This document shows, piece after piece, positions 6,115 to 6,471 of a stretch of 6,471 nucleotides of DNA (within the stretch, counting starts at the first letter, position 1; each line of letters begins with the position of its first letter). The notes under the pieces are model-generated. The model was not told the DNA's origin, ran no database searches, and saw only the letters and a program-made list of their open reading frames with translations. Where the stretch lies: the NCBI GenBank assembly GCA_021107695.1, contig JAIOSI010000186.1, positions 1-6,471 of the forward strand, read 5' to 3'. The stretch is from a bacterium (GTDB lineage: Bacteria > RBG-13-66-14). The position numbers were made by a program, and so were the translations under genes.

Positions 6115-6471
6115 CTATCGACCGATGTCTTTGGTTGCTATATCACTAAATATCAAGTCCAGGGCTTCGGGGAGTTTCTCGACCTCGGTGCCACCGCCCT
6201 GGGCGAAGTCGGGACGACCGCCACCCTTACCACCGAGTAGTACCGCTGTCTGTCGAATGATGTCCCCAGCCTTGAAGCGGCTGGTCAGGTCGTCGGTAAC
6301 GCCACAGGCGAGGGCGACCTTGCCCTCGTTCACCGTGGCGAGGAGAATCACTGCCGAGCCGAGCTGCTCCTTGAGCTTGTCCACGGTGGAGCGCAGGGTC
6401 TTCGGGTTGATGCCGGGCATCTCCACGGCGAGGAACTGCACCCCGTTGACTACCCGAACTTCGCTGGCGAG
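6115..6471 (-). CDS. alaS: Alanyl-tRNA synthetase, C-terminal part (cut by window edge)
   Basis: The last 119 residues of alanyl-tRNA synthetase are present, and the frame stays open to the right-hand window edge, so the catalytic, tRNA-recognition and editing domains (normally about 750 residues more) lie outside. The visible part is the C-terminal DHHA1-type domain, which helps bind the tRNA elbow and links aminoacylation to editing of mischarged Ser or Gly. Diagnostic residues are Q-L-G-S-A-V-I-L-L-A, then G-V-T-D-D-L, and the glycine-rich G-G-K-G-G-G-R-P-D-F-A-Q-G-G-G signature near the end. The enzyme charges tRNA-Ala with alanine in the cytoplasm. The stop is TAG at 6117-6115, part of a CTATCG word that is repeated at 6032-6037. 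No upstream start is visible; a GTG at 6441 is an internal Val codon and not a start. Nothing suggests truncation other than the window edge. Confidence 0.95.
   Translation of the reverse strand, partial: LASEVRVVNGVQFLAVEMPGINPKTLRSTVDKLKEQLGSAVILLATVNEGKVALACGVTDDLTSRFKAGDIIRQTAVLLGGKGGGRPDFAQGGGTEVEKLPEALDLIFSDIATKDIGR

Noticed and set aside
6115..6441. A complete small gene starting with GTG at 6441
   Set aside because: The same frame continues open to the window edge with residues matching alanyl-tRNA synthetase, so this is the end of alaS and not a separate small protein.
1..6471. CRISPR array, tRNA, riboswitch or insertion sequence
   Set aside because: No regularly spaced identical repeats, no cloverleaf-like segment, no long intergenic leader and no transposase-like frame; every gap between genes is under 170 bases.

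Overview
The window looks like chromosomal DNA of a diderm (Gram-negative-type) bacterium of fairly high G+C. The main evidence is a full-length TamB-family protein, an envelope protein that only makes sense in a cell with an outer membrane. I cannot name the lineage. Base composition and coding style look even throughout. I see no transposase, integrase, phage gene, tRNA, rRNA or CRISPR array.

Layout: three genes read rightwards and two read leftwards, meeting tail to tail near 5412-5473. (1) 108-4022 (+) encodes a 1304-residue TamB-like protein with an N-terminal membrane anchor, a long repeated AsmA/TamB beta-rich body and the conserved C-terminal TamB domain. (2) 4192-4980 (+) encodes a class I SAM-dependent methyltransferase with a clear SAM-binding motif. 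(3) 5042-5473 (+) encodes a small, probably four-helix membrane protein with a strongly acidic tail. (4) 6014-5412 (-) encodes a 200-residue protein with an HEXXH zinc-protease motif. (5) 6471-6115 (-) is the C-terminal end of alanyl-tRNA synthetase, cut by the window edge.

The intergenic gaps are short (169, 61 and 100 bases). Each holds at least one short palindrome, and most share a GTAG(GG) head followed by a stem whose sequence differs from copy to copy. A further palindrome lies at the left edge. They look like one dispersed family of small hairpin repeats and are the most distinctive non-coding feature here. Two of them, between the metalloprotease-like gene and alaS, face each other and form a 73-base composite with 8-base inverted ends.

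There is no obvious pathway shared by all five genes: envelope biogenesis, an unassigned methylation, two unassigned membrane or protease-like proteins, and translation. I found no convincing new defence, mobile or biosynthetic system. The points most worth a second look are the hairpin family, the 62-base convergent overlap encoding an acidic tail on one strand and a basic tail on the other, and the uncharacterised HEXXH protein.
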